Part shown: positions 34,216-43,588 of the stretch, in pieces
How positions within the stretch are numbered: the stretch's first letter is position 1
Layout: every line of letters starts with the position of its first letter
Origin: Rhodospirillales bacterium
GTDB taxonomy: Bacteria > Pseudomonadota > Alphaproteobacteria > Rhodospirillales > Shumkoniaceae
DNA length: 64,000 bases
NCBI GenBank assembly: GCA_018432935.1
Contig: JAHDSF010000024.1
Span: 124,001-188,000, forward strand
Reading direction: 5' to 3'
The notes under the pieces: generated by a model
The model's database searches: none
What the model was told of the DNA's origin: nothing
Seen by the model: the letters and a program-made list of their open reading frames with translations, nothing else
Program-made: the position numbers and the translations under genes

Positions 34216-37200
34216 TCCGCCTTCTCCATGTACTGGCGCTTCTCCTCGAGCGGGCGGTCGAGCCAGTCGACCTCCTTCATCTTGCGCATGATGACGAACT
34301 CGTCGCGGTTCGAGCCGACCGTGCCGTAGTAGTTGAAGCCGTAGGAGAACTGGGCGTAGCCGCCGATCATGTGGGTCGGCTTCAGCGTCGCCCGCGTCGC
34401 CGAGTTGTGGATGCCGCCGCGCTCGCGCGTGATCTCGCTGCCGGGCACGTTCGTCATCTTTTCCTGGGCGTGGTACATGAAGGTGGTGCCGGGCTGGATG
34501 CGCTGGCTGACCACCGCGCGGGCGACGAAGGCGCCATTGCGGTTGTAGGCCTCGATCCAGTCGTTGTCCTCGATCCCCGCCTTGCCGGCGTCGACCTCGC
34601 TGATCCAGATGATCGGCCCGCCCCGCGACAGGGTCAGCATCAGCAGGTTGTCGGTGTAGGTGGAGTGGATGCCCCACTTCTGATGCGGGGTGATGAAGTT
34701 CAGCACCACCTGCGGGTTGCCGTTGTCCTTCTCCTCCATGATGCCGTCGATGGTCTTGGTATCGATCGGCGGCTTGTAGAGGGTGAAGCTCTCCCCGAAA
34801 GCGACCATCCACGGGTGGTCGAGGTAGAACTGCTGGCGGCCGGTGAGGGTGCGCCAGGGGATCAGTTCGTGGACGTTGGTCCAGCCTGCGTTGTAGCTGA
34901 CCTGCTCGGACTCGATGCCGCTCCAGGTCGGCGAGCTGATGATCTTGCGCGGCTGCGCAACCAGGTCGCGGAAGCGGATCTTCTCGTCCTCGCGGTGGAG
35001 GGCGAGATGGGCGTGCTCGCGCCCGGTGTTTCTGCCCAGCGCCTGCCATGCCTTGACCGCGACGTGGCCGTTGGTCTCGGGAGCCAGGGTCAGCACCGTC
35101 TCGATGGCGTGGACGTCGCTATGGATGCGCGGCATCCCCTTGCTGACGCCCTCCTCCTCGACCGGGCGGTTGAGGTGGCGCAGGAACTCGACTTCCTCCT
35201 CGGTCTTCCACGAGATGCCCTTGCCGCCGTTGCCGAGCTTGGCCAGCAGCGGCCCCAGCGCGGTGAACTTCCTGTAGGTGTTGGGGTAGTCGCGCTCGAC
35301 CACTGTCATAGTCGGCATCGTCTTGCCGGGGACCGGCTCGCATTCGCCCTTCTTCCAGTCCCTGACGCCGAACGGCTGCGCGATCTCGCCCGGCATGTCG
35401 TGCAGGAGCGGCGTCAGCACCAGGTCCTTCTCGACCCCCAGGTGCCCCACCGCGGCCTTCGAGAAAGCCTCGGCGATGCCGCGGAAGATCGCCCAGTCGC
35501 TGCGGCTTTCCCACACCGGGTCGACTGCCGCGGTGAGGGGGTGGATGAAGGGGTGCATGTCGGTGGTGTTGAGGTCGTTCTTCTCGTACCAGGTGGCGGT
35601 CGGCAGCACGATGTCCGAGAACAGCCCGGAGGTGTTCATGCGGAAGTCGATCGTCACCATCAGGTCGAGCTTGCCGTCGGGCGGGATGTCCCGCCACGCC
35701 ACCTCCTCCGGCTTGGGCAGGCCGCGTGCGCCGAGGTCCTGGCCCAGCACCCCGTTCTTGGCGCCCAGCAGGTGCTTGAGGAAGTACTCGTGCCCCTTGC
35801 CGCTCGCTCCCAGCAGGTTGGAGCGCCAGATGAACAGGTTGCGCGGGAAGTTCTTCGGGTTGTCGGGGTCCTCGCACGACATCCTAAGTGTCCCGGTCTG
35901 CAACGCTTCGACCGCGTAGGCGGCCGGCTCCTTGCCGGCGGCGGCGGCGGCCTTGCAGACATCGAGCGGGTTGGTTTCGAGCTGCGGCGACGAGGGCAGC
36001 CAGCCCATCCGCTCGGCCCGCACGTTGCAGTCGATGATGCTGCCGGTCCAGGCGGCGGGATCGGCCAGCGGCGACAGGATCTCGTGGACGCCCAGCGTCT
36101 CGTACTTCCACTGGCTGGTATGGGCATAGAAGTACGAGGTCGAGTTCATCTGCCGCGGCGGCCGGTTCCAGTCGAGCGCGAAGGCCAGCGGCAACCAGCC
36201 GGTCTGCGGCCGCAGCTTCTCCTGGCCGACGTAGTGCGCCCAGCCGCCGCCCGACTGGCCGATGCAGCCGCACAGCATCAGCATGTTGATGATGCCGCGG
36301 TAGTTCATGTCCATGTGGTACCAGTGGTTCAACCCCGCCCCGAGGATCACCATCGAGCGGCCGTTGGTGCGCTCGGCGTTGCTGGCGAAGGCCCGCGCGG
36401 TGCGGATCACGTGCTCGCGCTTGACGCCGGTGATGCGCTCCTGCCAGGCCGGCGTGTAGGGGAGGTCGTCGTCATAGGACTTCGCCGCCTCGCCCCCCAG
36501 CCCGCGGTCGATCCCGTAGTGGGCAAGCAGGAGGTCGTATACGGTGGCGACTGCCACGGTGCCCTCGGCGGTCTCGATGTGGCTGACCGGCACGTTGCGG
36601 GTCAGCACCGGGGCGTGGTCGGTGCTCTTGAAGTACTCGCGGGCATGGCCGCCGAAGTACGGGAACTGCACCGCCGCCACCGCGTCGGAACGGCCGATGG
36701 CCGACAGGCGCAGCCGCGTCTCGGCGCCGCTTCCGCCCTCGCGGGGCTCGATGTTCCACTTGCCGCTCTCGCCCCAGCGGAAGCCGATCGAGCCGAGCGG
36801 AACGACCACCTCGCCGCTGGCCTCGTCCCAGGCGACCGTCTTCCACTCCGGATTGTTGGCCTGGCCGAGCCCGTCCGCGAAGTCGGAAGCGCGCAGGAAA
36901 CGGCCGGGAACGTAGCCCTTGCCGCGCTTCTCCAGCCGCACCAGGAGCGGCAGGTCGGTATAGCGCCGGCAGTAGTCCTCGAAGTACGGCACGGTGCGCT
37001 CGGCGTGGAACTCCTTGAGGATGACGTGGCCCATCGCCATCGCCACCGCGGCGTCGGTGCCGGCCTGCGGCGACAGCCAGAGATCGGCGAACTTCGCGGC
37101 CTCGCTGTAGTCCGGGCAGATCACCACCGACTTGGCGCCCTTGTAGCGGACCTCGGCGTAGAAGTGGGCGTCGGGCGTGCGCGTCTGCGGCACGTTCGAG

Positions 37201-37958
37201 CCCCACAGGATGAGGAAGCCGGCGTTGTACCAGTCCGCGCTCTCGGGCACGTCGGTCTGCTCGCCCCAGGTCTGCGGCGAGGACGGCGGCAGGTCGCAAT
37301 ACCAGTCGTAGAAGCTCATGCAGGTGCCGCCGATCAGCGACAGATACCGCGTGCCGGCGGCATAGGAGACCATCGACATGGCGGGAATCGGCGAGAACCC
37401 GACCACGCGGTCGGGCCCGTACTTCTTGACCGTATAGACGTTGGCCGCGGCGATCATCTCGGTCGCCTCGTCCCAGGTCGCGCGGACGAACCCGCCCATG
37501 CCGCGGATCGACTTGTAGTGCCGCGACTTCTCGGGATCCTCGACGATCGCGGTCCAGGCGGCGACCGGGTCCTTGGCGGCGCGCTCGGCGCGCCACAGGC
37601 GCAGCAGGCGGGCGCGAATCAGGGGGTACTTCAGGCGGTTGCCGCTGTAGATGTACCAGGAGTAGCTGGCCCCGCGCGAACAGCCGCGCGGCTCGTGGTT
37701 CGGCATGTCGGGCCGGGTGCGCGGATAGTCGGTCTGCTGCGTCTCCCAGGTGACGAGGCCGTTCTTGACGTAGATCTTCCAACTGCACGACCCGGTGCAG
37801 TTGGTGCCGTGGGTCGAGCGTACGATCTTGTCGTGCTGCCACCGCTGCCGGTAGCTGTCTTCCCAGGCGCGGCTCTCGTTGGTGACGACGCCGAACCCGT
37901 GCGGGAAGCGGTCGACGTACTTCTTGAAGAAGAGGAGGCGGTCGACGAACTGGCTCAT
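34212..37958 (-). CDS. narG: respiratory nitrate reductase alpha subunit (molybdopterin)
   Basis: A full-length 1248-residue NarG. The N-terminus has the Fe-S-0 ligand pattern HGTNCTGSCSWKIYVKN (His plus three cysteines once the later cysteine of RGCSRGASYSWY is counted), then SFYDWYCDLPPSSPQTWGEQ around the Mo ligand region. It reduces nitrate to nitrite in the cytoplasm at the Mo-bis-MGD centre. There is no twin-arginine signal, as expected for membrane-bound, cytoplasm-facing Nar. It lies 16 bases after narK and overlaps narH. Confidence 0.98.
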   Translation of the reverse strand: MSQFVDRLLFFKKYVDRFPHGFGVVTNESRAWEDSYRQRWQHDKIVRSTHGTNCTGSCSWKIYVKNGLVTWETQQTDYPRTRPDMPNHEPRGCSRGASYSWYIYSGNRLKYPLIRARLLRLWRAERAAKDPVAAWTAIVEDPEKSRHYKSIRGMGGFVRATWDEATEMIAAANVYTVKKYGPDRVVGFSPIPAMSMVSYAAGTRYLSLIGGTCMSFYDWYCDLPPSSPQTWGEQTDVPESADWYNAGFLILWGSNVPQTRTPDAHFYAEVRYKGAKSVVICPDYSEAAKFADLWLSPQAGTDAAVAMAMGHVILKEFHAERTVPYFEDYCRRYTDLPLLVRLEKRGKGYVPGRFLRASDFADGLGQANNPEWKTVAWDEASGEVVVPLGSIGFRWGESGKWNIEPREGGSGAETRLRLSAIGRSDAVAAVQFPYFGGHAREYFKSTDHAPVLTRNVPVSHIETAEGTVAVATVYDLLLAHYGIDRGLGGEAAKSYDDDLPYTPAWQERITGVKREHVIRTARAFASNAERTNGRSMVILGAGLNHWYHMDMNYRGIINMLMLCGCIGQSGGGWAHYVGQEKLRPQTGWLPLAFALDWNRPPRQMNSTSYFYAHTSQWKYETLGVHEILSPLADPAAWTGSIIDCNVRAERMGWLPSSPQLETNPLDVCKAAAAAGKEPAAYAVEALQTGTLRMSCEDPDNPKNFPRNLFIWRSNLLGASGKGHEYFLKHLLGAKNGVLGQDLGARGLPKPEEVAWRDIPPDGKLDLMVTIDFRMNTSGLFSDIVLPTATWYEKNDLNTTDMHPFIHPLTAAVDPVWESRSDWAIFRGIAEAFSKAAVGHLGVEKDLVLTPLLHDMPGEIAQPFGVRDWKKGECEPVPGKTMPTMTVVERDYPNTYRKFTALGPLLAKLGNGGKGISWKTEEEVEFLRHLNRPVEEEGVSKGMPRIHSDVHAIETVLTLAPETNGHVAVKAWQALGRNTGREHAHLALHREDEKIRFRDLVAQPRKIISSPTWSGIESEQVSYNAGWTNVHELIPWRTLTGRQQFYLDHPWMVAFGESFTLYKPPIDTKTIDGIMEEKDNGNPQVVLNFITPHQKWGIHSTYTDNLLMLTLSRGGPIIWISEVDAGKAGIEDNDWIEAYNRNGAFVARAVVSQRIQPGTTFMYHAQEKMTNVPGSEITRERGGIHNSATRATLKPTHMIGGYAQFSYGFNYYGTVGSNRDEFVIMRKMKEVDWLDRPLEEKRQYMEKAE

Positions 37959-37974
37959 GGCTCTCCTTGTCCCC

Positions 37975-39372
37975 TCAGCACCGGGTTTCCGCGCGCGGCC
38001 CGGCGTACTCCATCCAGGTCACGACGATGCAGACGACGTAGAACAGCAGGAAGCCGATCAGGGCTGCCTGCGGACCTCCGGACAGCGCGATCGCGCTGCC
38101 GTAGCTCTTGGGAATGAAGAAGGCGCCGTAGGCGGCGATCGCCGAGGTGAACCCGATCACCGCGGCCGCCTCGCGGCCGGCCTCTAGCCGGATCGCGTCG
38201 GCCGGCGGCGGCGGCCCTTCCCGGCTGTCGTAGTAGCGCTCGCGATCGAGGCGGAAGATGACCGGGATCATCTGGAAGGTCGACGCGTTGCCGACGCCGG
38301 TCGCCGCGAACAGCAGCAGGAAGGTGATGAAGAAGCCCCAGAATCCCAGCTGCGACTGCCCCAGCGACAGGAAGTAGAGCAGCACGCAGACCCCGGCGGC
38401 GAGGGTCACGAACACCCACAGCGTCACCCGGCCGCCGCCGATCCGGTCGGACAGGCCCCCGCTCGCCGAGCGGGCCAGCGAGCCGACCAGCGGGCCCAGG
38501 AACGCATAGTGCAGCGGGTTCACGTCCGGATACTGGTAGCCCATCAGCAGCGGCAGGCCGGCGGAATAGCCGATGAAGGAGCCGAACGTGCCGGTGTAGA
38601 GCAGGCACATGATCCAGGTGTGGCGGCGCTTGAAGATCACGGTCTGGTCTGCCACCGACGCTTTCACGCTGGCGATGTCGTTCATGCCGAACCAGGCCGT
38701 TACGGCCGAAACGGCGACGAACGGCACCCAGACGAAACCGGCGTTCTGCAGCCACATCCGGCTGCCGTCGGGCAGCGTCTGCGCCTCGCCGCCCAGCGCC
38801 CCGAAGACGCCGGCCGTGATCACCAGCGGCACCGCGAGCTGCACCGCGCTGACTCCAAGGTTGCCGAGGCCGGCATTCATCGCCAGCGCATGGCCCTTCT
38901 CGCGGCGCGGAAAAAAATGACTGATGTTGGCCATCGACGAGGCGAAGTTGCCGCCGCCGAGCCCGCACGACAGCGCCAGCAGCAGCAGCACGAAGTACGG
39001 CGTCGACGGGTCCTGCACCGCCAGCCCGATGCCCACCGCGGGGAGCAGCAGGAGAGCAGTGCTGATCGCGGTCCAGCGGCGGCCGCCGAACACCGGCACC
39101 ATGAAGGAATAGAAGATGCGCAAGGTGGCCCCCGACAGGCCCGGCAGTGCCGCCAGCCAGAACAGCTCATCGGGCCCGTAGCGGAAACCGACCTTGGGCA
39201 GGTTGACGACCACCGCGCTCCAAACCATCCACACGGCGAACGCCAGGAACAGGGCCGGGATCGAAATCCACAGATTGCGGCGCGCCACCGCTTGGCCGCC
39301 GTTGCTCCAGAACGCCTCGTCCTCGGGCCGCCAGTCACCCAGCACGTGCGAGGCCATGGTCTGGTTCGTCAT
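37975..39372 (-). CDS. narK: nitrate/nitrite transporter, MFS
   Basis: A 465-residue major facilitator with twelve predicted helices. Motifs of the NarK/NasA family are SCGLGGGNFASSMANISHFF (nitrate signature) and the second signature region GFISAIAAYG-like near the end (AAVIGFTSAIAAYGAFFIPK). It imports nitrate and/or exports nitrite for the reductase encoded immediately downstream. It is the first gene of the nar operon; the promoter must lie in 39373-39696. Whether it is the proton-symport (NarK1) or exchange (NarK2) form cannot be told with confidence. Confidence 0.95.
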   Translation of the reverse strand: MTNQTMASHVLGDWRPEDEAFWSNGGQAVARRNLWISIPALFLAFAVWMVWSAVVVNLPKVGFRYGPDELFWLAALPGLSGATLRIFYSFMVPVFGGRRWTAISTALLLLPAVGIGLAVQDPSTPYFVLLLLALSCGLGGGNFASSMANISHFFPRREKGHALAMNAGLGNLGVSAVQLAVPLVITAGVFGALGGEAQTLPDGSRMWLQNAGFVWVPFVAVSAVTAWFGMNDIASVKASVADQTVIFKRRHTWIMCLLYTGTFGSFIGYSAGLPLLMGYQYPDVNPLHYAFLGPLVGSLARSASGGLSDRIGGGRVTLWVFVTLAAGVCVLLYFLSLGQSQLGFWGFFITFLLLFAATGVGNASTFQMIPVIFRLDRERYYDSREGPPPPADAIRLEAGREAAAVIGFTSAIAAYGAFFIPKSYGSAIALSGGPQAALIGFLLFYVVCIVVTWMEYAGPRAETRC

Positions 39373-39696
39373 CCGTCTCCCCTGCCGGCGGCCATCTCTT
39401 TGTGGATGGCTTGGTCAACAATATGCCCTTGGACGTAGGCAGAGCCAAGCATCGTTCCAAGAGGGGACATCCGATGCGAGTGCCCGCCGGCCACCCCAGG
39501 CTTCACTTGGGAGGTAGCGAAGATACCCTAGCGCAGTACACAGGCATTTGCCAGCAACACGACACCGGCTACGAGAAAAAACGGCATCCGACCGGGGGAT
39601 CTGCAACGGCAACGGGATACACAATACCGTATCGTTGCCATCGGCTAAGCGCCGGCAGGAGCCTTTGCTGTCGCAGGCCTATCCAACCGAATCTCC
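39373..39696. other. nar operon promoter region (324 bases), no gene seen
   Basis: This region between narK and the enolase-superfamily gene (both minus) is noticeably richer in A/T than its surroundings and should contain the nar promoter. I searched by eye for an FNR/Dnr box (TTGAT-N4-ATCAA) and NarL heptamers and found none convincing. An imperfect inverted repeat lies at 39608-39639, and an A-run at 39575-39580 (T-run on the minus strand) could be a weak terminator for the enolase-family gene. Confidence 0.5.
39608..39639. repeat. imperfect inverted repeat upstream of narK
   Basis: The left arm GGCAACG-GG-ATAC (39608-39620) and right arm GTATCGTTGCC (39629-39639) match except for two extra G in the left arm, around the spacer ACAATACC. 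It lies about 240 bases before narK and 58 bases after the enolase-family stop. It could be an operator or part of a transcription end. Confidence 0.4.
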
Positions 39697-40860
39697 TCAG
39701 CCGGCGACGCGATAGCGGGCGGCGAATTCGGGGTCGAGGGCGATGCCGAGGCCGGGCCCCTTGGGCAGCGCCACCCAGCCCCCGTTCGCGGCGACCTGGT
39801 CGAGGACCCCGAGCGGCTCGGCCAGCAGGTTCTCGCGGAACAAGTTGGGAGTGGTGTCGTACTCAAGCATAGGTTGCACAGGGTGGGCGCCGCCCGGCAG
39901 GTCGGGCATCGCTGCCAGCAGATGCATGTTGAGGGCGACGCAGACCGCCGAGCCCCAGACGTGATTGACCACCGGGATGAAATGGGCATGGGCTAGATCG
40001 CGCACCTTGAGGTACTCGGTGACGCCGCCGAGCCCGCAGGTTTCCGGCTGCAGCACGTCGACGCAGCGGCCTTCGACGAGATCGCGAAAGCCCCAGCGCG
40101 AAAACTCCGCCTCGCCGCCGGCGATATTCATGTCGAGCGCCTGGCAGAGGTCGCGGTAGCCCTGCCGGTCCTCGGGGGCCACCGGTTCCTCGAACCAGTA
40201 GACGCCGAGCTTCTCGAATTGGCGGCCCAGCGGCAACGCCTCGCGGGCGGTGTAGGCGTGGTTGGCGTCCACCATCAGCTTGACGTCGTCGCCGATGGCG
40301 CCGCGCACCGCCTCGACCAGCTTGAGGTCCTCCTCGGGGCCGAGACCGATCTTCATCTTCATGGCCCCGAAGCCCATGCCCTTGATCTTCGCCGCCTCGG
40401 CCGCGAAGCGCTGGACCAGATCGGGGACCCGCTGCAGCATCATGCCGTAGCCGTAGGCCGGAATGCGGTCGCGGAAGGCGCCGCCCAGGAGCTTGTAGAG
40501 CGGCTGTCCGAGGATCTTGCCGGCGATGTCCCACAGCGCGATGTCGACGCCGGAAAGGGCCTGCAGCGGCATGCCCTTCTGGCCGTGGTCGCGCAGCAGG
40601 TTGTAGACCTTGTGCCAGATGACCTCGCGGTCGAGCGGGTCCATGCCGAGGATCAGGGGCCGGATCGTCTGCTCGACGATCGCCTTGTTGCCCAGCGCCA
40701 CCCCGCCGCCGCCGAACGCCTCGCCCAGCCCGCTGACGCCGTCGTCGGTCACCACCTCGACGATATGGGCGGTGCGCATCGTGTAGTACTGCTGCGAGTA
40801 GCCGAGTTCCTCGTCCAGCCGGTACATGAGGACATGGCTCTTGACGTCGGCGATTTTCAT
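39697..40860 (-). CDS. mandelate racemase/muconate-lactonizing enzyme family (enolase superfamily) protein
   Basis: A 387-residue enolase-superfamily enzyme with an N-terminal capping domain and a C-terminal barrel. The active-site elements visible are the KxK-type motif in GAMKMKIGLG, the metal-ligand chain LMVDANHAY (Asp), YWFEEPVAPED (Glu) and AGGEAEFSRWG (Glu), and a late His in VVNHVWGSAV. It abstracts the proton alpha to a carboxylate; likely reactions are sugar-acid dehydration or racemisation. There are no sugar-acid transport genes next to it, so the substrate is open. It lies alone between the nar operon and the sensor kinase. Confidence 0.9.
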   Translation of the reverse strand: MKIADVKSHVLMYRLDEELGYSQQYYTMRTAHIVEVVTDDGVSGLGEAFGGGGVALGNKAIVEQTIRPLILGMDPLDREVIWHKVYNLLRDHGQKGMPLQALSGVDIALWDIAGKILGQPLYKLLGGAFRDRIPAYGYGMMLQRVPDLVQRFAAEAAKIKGMGFGAMKMKIGLGPEEDLKLVEAVRGAIGDDVKLMVDANHAYTAREALPLGRQFEKLGVYWFEEPVAPEDRQGYRDLCQALDMNIAGGEAEFSRWGFRDLVEGRCVDVLQPETCGLGGVTEYLKVRDLAHAHFIPVVNHVWGSAVCVALNMHLLAAMPDLPGGAHPVQPMLEYDTTPNLFRENLLAEPLGVLDQVAANGGWVALPKGPGLGIALDPEFAARYRVAG

Positions 40861-40928
40861 CGTGGGTCTCCCTCGGGCGGCAAGGCGGCCATCATAGCCG
40901 GACGGCCGGCGCCGGCAAGCCGGCGGAC

Positions 40929-42551
40929 CTAATCCGCAGCCACTGCCTCGGATGCTGCGGGCAGATCGACGACCGCGACGGTACCGCGCCCAGGCGCGCT
41001 CGATATCCTCAGTCTGCCGCCCAGGGTGTCGATCAGGCCGCTGGTCACCGCCAGCCCGAGCCCGGTTCCCATCCGTGCCAGATCGAGACGGTTGTCGGCT
41101 TGCTCGAACGGCTTCAGCACCCGCGCCAGGGTCGCCTCGTCCATGCCCCGCCCCGTGTCCTCGACCTCGACCCGCACATCCTCCGCCCGCCCGGTGCTTC
41201 GCACCACGATGTGGCCGCCCGCGGGGGTGTACTTCACGGCGTTGCTGAGCAGGTTGAGCAGGATCTGCATGACCGCCCGCCGGTCGGCGAGAGCGTGGCA
41301 GGGCGCAAGCTCGGTGCGAACTTCGAGCCCCGCCTTCTGCGCCTGGGGCCTCATCAGGTCCGCCGCCTCGTGGGCGAGCTCATGCAACGCCACCCGCTCC
41401 CGCTTCAGCACCAGCGTTCCGGACTCCAGCTTGGCGATCTCGAGCAGGTCGTTGACGATGTCGAGCAGCATCGAGCCGCTGACGTGGATATCGGCGGCAT
41501 ACTCGGCATAGCGTCCCGGCGCCTCGCCCAGCAGGCGGTCGCGGATGATCTCGGAAAAGCCGAGGATGGCGTTGAGCGGCGTTCGCAGCTCGTGGCTCAT
41601 GTATTGCAGGAACTGCGACTTGGTACGACTGGCCTCCTCGGCGCGCAGCCGCTGCAGCTCCTCCCGTCGCAGCCTGGCTTCCAGCGCCGTCCGGCGGCTC
41701 TGCCAGATCTTGGCGATGACCGCCCATGCGGCGGCGCCGGCGACCAGGACCAGCCCGAACAGGAAGGTGGCACGCAATCCCTGCCGCCACAGGCTCAGCA
41801 CGTAAGCCTTGTCGATGCCCACCAGCACTCGCATCGGATAGCCGGGAAGCTGATAGAGGCCGACCACCAGATCCTCGCCGACATAGCCGCGGCGTCCGTG
41901 CGCCGCGAAGCCGGCCCCGATCTCGCGCGTCATCGCCGCGAGCCCCTCCGGCGTCAGGTCGGCCGGAAGGACGATAAGCGGTGACGCGTCCTGATCGAGC
42001 AGGGCGATCCGGCTGCCCTCGCCGAGTTCCCGCCTCAGCTCGAACAGGTCGCCCAGGACCTGGGTGGACAGCTCGGCCCTGATGACCTTCGCCGTCGCCC
42101 CGACGCCGACCGACCGGTTTACCGAGAAGGCGCAGGCATCACCGCGCATGGGATGAAGCCAAACGCCCGGCCCGCCGTCCGCTCCGTGGCACGCCTCCTC
42201 AAGCCTGTCCCCCGGCGAAGCGGCGGTCGAGACCAGCATGCGCAGGGATCTGTCGTAGACCGAAATGCGATCGATCACCGCGGCATGGGCCTGGCGCTGG
42301 CGCAGGCGCTGGCGCAATTCGGCGGGCTCGCCGTCCAGGTCGTCGACCGTCTCGTCGAGCAGAAGCTCGACCATGATGAGCGTGCTGTTGACGCGCTCGC
42401 CGATCATGCGCGCCATGTCGCTCGCCGTAGTCGCTGCGCTTCCAAGCTCGTGGCGGCGTTCGACCGCCAGCTCGCGGGCCGCGAACGTGAGCACCGCGCC
42501 CACGACCAGGAACGGGGTCAGGACCAGCAGCGAGATGCGGCGCGCCGCCAT
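40929..42551 (-). CDS. membrane sensor histidine kinase
   Basis: A 540-residue kinase with an N-terminal membrane segment (about 5-25), a periplasmic sensing region of about 240 residues (probably dCache/PDC-like), a second membrane segment (about 276-298), a short coiled coil, and the kinase core. The H-box is SQFLQYMSHELRTPLNAILG (His about 334), followed by the N-box NLLSNAVKYTP and G-boxes DTGRGMD and GTGLGLAV. It starts 5 bases after the binding-protein gene stop, so the two are co-expressed, suggesting the periplasmic protein feeds the sensor. No response-regulator gene is adjacent. Confidence 0.92.
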   Translation of the reverse strand: MAARRISLLVLTPFLVVGAVLTFAARELAVERRHELGSAATTASDMARMIGERVNSTLIMVELLLDETVDDLDGEPAELRQRLRQRQAHAAVIDRISVYDRSLRMLVSTAASPGDRLEEACHGADGGPGVWLHPMRGDACAFSVNRSVGVGATAKVIRAELSTQVLGDLFELRRELGEGSRIALLDQDASPLIVLPADLTPEGLAAMTREIGAGFAAHGRRGYVGEDLVVGLYQLPGYPMRVLVGIDKAYVLSLWRQGLRATFLFGLVLVAGAAAWAVIAKIWQSRRTALEARLRREELQRLRAEEASRTKSQFLQYMSHELRTPLNAILGFSEIIRDRLLGEAPGRYAEYAADIHVSGSMLLDIVNDLLEIAKLESGTLVLKRERVALHELAHEAADLMRPQAQKAGLEVRTELAPCHALADRRAVMQILLNLLSNAVKYTPAGGHIVVRSTGRAEDVRVEVEDTGRGMDEATLARVLKPFEQADNRLDLARMGTGLGLAVTSGLIDTLGGRLRISSAPGRGTVAVVDLPAASEAVAAD

Positions 42552-42556
42552 GCCGC

Positions 42557-43588
42557 TTACCGTCTGCTTTCCAGCTCGTCCTCGATGCGCTCGACTAGGG
42601 TGGGACTGACCCCCAGCCGGGCGACGAGGGCGGGCTGAACGCCCATCAGGATGCGGCGGGCCTCGGCGATGTCCTTGTCCCGGGGTTCGACGATGCGAAC
42701 GCCGGCCTCGACAAGAACGCGCCGCGCCTCGTCCTGGCTGCGCCGGGCCAATGCAGCCCCCTCCGCCGCGATCTCGTTCCAGGACTGGGCCAGCAGACCC
42801 TGCAGGTCGGGCGGCAGACTGCGCCAGACGCGGGACGCCACCAGAGGCACGTACTGGGCGAAATACTGACGGTCCTCATAGGCGAACCGAAGTCCCTGCT
42901 TCCACAACTCGGCGCTGGCGATCGTCACATGGCTGCTGAGCACGCCGTCCACCGCACCCTCGGCAAGCGCCTGCGGGAAGTCGGGCCAGGGGATGACGAC
43001 GGCGCGCGCACCGAACGCCTCAAGGCGGGCCACGTTGGCCTCCCCCCCGGCAACCCTTAGGCGCAGCCCCCGCAGGCTGGCGTGGCTGGCCAACGGGACT
43101 CGCGCATAAATGTGCGTATGTCCGAGATCCAGCCACGATCCGAGAACATGAGCATCCGTCGCCGACGAGAGCTGGTCGGAAATCTCGGCGCCGATCTCGC
43201 TCGCCATGATGGCGTGGGTCGCCGAGGCGGAGCGCCCGTAGAATATCGGCAGCAGAAAGACGCCGAGATCGGGGGCGAGACGTTCGAGCTGCCACGAACC
43301 CGGGACCGCCATCTCGAGTTGGCCCCGCCGCATCGCATCGACCACGTCGCGGTCACGGAACATGGCCGACGAGTGGGAAAATCGGACGTCGAGACGGTCC
43401 CCCGCCCGCCGTTTCACCGTATCGGCGAAGCGTCCTACGAGCACCGTCTGAGGGTGCTGCGGCGTGTTCTCGGTCGAGATGCGGAACGGCGTGCCGGCGT
43501 CCGCCGCGGAAGATGCGGCGACGATAGCGATGAGGAAAGTCAGAGCTTTTCGCGACAATGGCGGCCTGTCTGCGCGCGTCAGCAACAT
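42557..43588 (-). CDS. TRAP-type (DctP-family) periplasmic binding protein, permease-less
   Basis: A 343-residue protein with a signal peptide (about 14-35, KALTFLIAIVAASSAADAG) and the DctP fold: ENTPQHPQTVLVGRFADTVK, MRRGQLEMAVPGSWQLERLA and GLRLRVAGGEANVARLEAFG with the arginine that normally binds the ligand carboxylate, then EGAVDGVLSSHVTIASAELW. No DctQ or DctM gene is beside it; instead it precedes a sensor kinase gene by 5 bases. It probably captures a carboxylate and presents it to the kinase. The start at 43588 places the signal peptide correctly; a longer upstream frame exists. Confidence 0.88.
   Translation of the reverse strand: MLLTRADRPPLSRKALTFLIAIVAASSAADAGTPFRISTENTPQHPQTVLVGRFADTVKRRAGDRLDVRFSHSSAMFRDRDVVDAMRRGQLEMAVPGSWQLERLAPDLGVFLLPIFYGRSASATHAIMASEIGAEISDQLSSATDAHVLGSWLDLGHTHIYARVPLASHASLRGLRLRVAGGEANVARLEAFGARAVVIPWPDFPQALAEGAVDGVLSSHVTIASAELWKQGLRFAYEDRQYFAQYVPLVASRVWRSLPPDLQGLLAQSWNEIAAEGAALARRSQDEARRVLVEAGVRIVEPRDKDIAEARRILMGVQPALVARLGVSPTLVERIEDELESRR

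Noticed and set aside
39411-39425. TTGGTCAACAAT as an FNR box upstream of narK
   Set aside because: It does not have the TTGAT-N4-ATCAA symmetry; the match is only to one half.
39402-39664. Small open frames in the nar upstream region
   Set aside because: They lack ribosome-binding sites and recognisable composition; the stretch has a regulatory look.
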